A stretch of 64,000 nt of DNA, from positions 3,038,001 through 3,102,000 of the forward strand of contig OY770021.1 of the NCBI GenBank assembly GCA_963669315.1. Reading direction: 5' to 3'. This document shows, piece after piece, positions 63,353 through 64,000 of this stretch (positions within the stretch are counted from its first letter, which is position 1; each line of letters opens with the position of its first letter). The DNA is from SZUA-547 sp963669315 (GTDB lineage Bacteria > Pseudomonadota > Alphaproteobacteria > Rhodobacterales > Rhodobacteraceae). Made by a program: the position numbers and the translations under genes. The notes beneath the pieces were generated by a model. That model did not search any database, had not been told where the DNA came from, and saw nothing but the letters and a program-made list of their open reading frames with translations.

Positions 63353-64000
63353 ATGGCCATGGCGGAAGAAACTGAGACAGACAGGCTTGCGGCGCTGGTG
63401 CGCGCGCGTGCGCCCGCGGAACACGCGTTTGAGGAGGCGTTTTCGCCTGATGGCGACGTGTGTGCGAGTTGGGCGCCGCTGCTGAACTGGCTGGCGGATT
63501 CGCCCAAGGAAGCCGAAGCGGTCGCATTGGAAGCCGATCGTCTGCGCGCAGAGTCCGGCATCGCATTCTCCACCGCCTTAACCAGTCATGGGTCTGAGGC
63601 GGAAAGCGCCGCGGCTCGCGACCCCCTGCCTGTCATGCTCTCCGCTGACGACTGGGCGGAGGTTGAGCGCGGCGTCATCCAGCGGGCCAATCTTCTGGAA
63701 GCGGCGCTGGCAGATGTATACGGACCGGCGAATACCATTGCAGAAGGGGTCTTGCCTCCCGGTCTTTGCTACGGGCAAAGCTCATTCGCCGCCCATTGCG
63801 CCGGACGCGGACCAGACCGGTGGTTGTACCTTTACGAGGCGGATATCGCCCGCTCGGCCGACGGGCGCTGGATGGTTCTGGCTGACCGCGTGGATTCCCC
63901 CCTTGGCGACGGCTGGCTGCTGGCCAACCGCATCGCCGTTAGTCAGGCGATGTCCGAACCTTTCATGTCGATGGGCGTTAGGCGCCTGTCGACCCACTAC
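63353..64000 (+). CDS. Large circularly permuted ATP-grasp (DUF404/DUF407) protein, 3' end outside window
   Basis: Open from ATG 63353 to the window edge (216 codons). The visible part matches the N-terminal region of the long members of the family: PLPVMLSADDWAEVERGVIQ, then LYLYEADIARSADGRWMVLA and ADRVDSPLGDGW. Those proteins exceed 800 residues and usually include an alpha-E domain after the ATP-grasp. A second start ATG at 63359 is possible. It is divergent from manC and a paralogue of the gene at 60087. Confidence 0.8.
   Translation, partial: MAMAEETETDRLAALVRARAPAEHAFEEAFSPDGDVCASWAPLLNWLADSPKEAEAVALEADRLRAESGIAFSTALTSHGSEAESAAARDPLPVMLSADDWAEVERGVIQRANLLEAALADVYGPANTIAEGVLPPGLCYGQSSFAAHCAGRGPDRWLYLYEADIARSADGRWMVLADRVDSPLGDGWLLANRIAVSQAMSEPFMSMGVRRLSTHY

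Overview
The window looks like a chromosomal stretch of an alphaproteobacterium, probably a marine or surface-living one. The evidence is indirect: TRAP transporter genes, two RTX/type I secretion-type giant surface proteins, a CHASE2 adenylate cyclase beside a FecR-domain protein, the alpha-E / circularly permuted ATP-grasp / transglutaminase set, and a DUF3489-DUF2924-serine recombinase trio, all common in that class. I cannot assign a genus.

Layout. 1-3.3 kb: a minus-strand LysR regulator, DUF1445 hydro-lyase, TRAP solute-binding protein and TRAP small permease (cut by the window edge). 3.6-8.4 kb: a minus-strand stress-type cluster of zinc alcohol dehydrogenase, DUF2267 protein, Lon-related protease and Usp-like protein; the Usp gene ends exactly on a 56-bp stub of an IS6-family element. 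8.6-23.7 kb: an IS-dominated zone with five full 818-bp IS6-family copies and several stubs. It includes a tandem 1820-bp array (IS + 1002-bp recombinase fragment, twice, capped by a different IS), an orphan coiled-coil protein of about 750 residues, and a VCBS/RTX gene broken by a 14-bp deletion between direct repeats.

23.7-45.5 kb: the surface region. A FecR-domain secreted protein and a TPR/beta-barrel protein resembling Slam transporters form one operon, divergent from a CHASE2 class III adenylate cyclase. Next comes a 4917-residue RTX protein whose centre is 26 copies of a 318-bp cadherin-like repeat, identical apart from one silent site, and then a LuxR-type regulator coupled to a small upstream ORF. 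No type I secretion ABC transporter, adaptor or outer-membrane channel is in the window, so export of the RTX proteins must rely on genes elsewhere.

45.5-56.7 kb: IS110/IS1111 elements, a patchwork of gene stubs (IS110 C-terminus, phage lysis-gene scrap, PdxA-like C-terminus), a TRAP operon whose large permease is cut after about 91 codons, and then a compact phage-like element. That element holds a terminase large subunit, DUF5681, ParB-methyltransferase, DUF3489, DUF2924 and a large serine recombinase, and it ends at a tRNA-Ser(GCU). The recombinase 3' end and its downstream iteron-like region are the intact relative of the 1002-bp segment amplified at 9-12 kb.

57-64 kb: ordinary chromosome: a small membrane protein, a DHDPS/NAL-family aldolase, the transglutaminase / alpha-E / ATP-grasp operon, bifunctional mannose-1-phosphate guanylyltransferase, and the start of a second, larger ATP-grasp protein on the plus strand.
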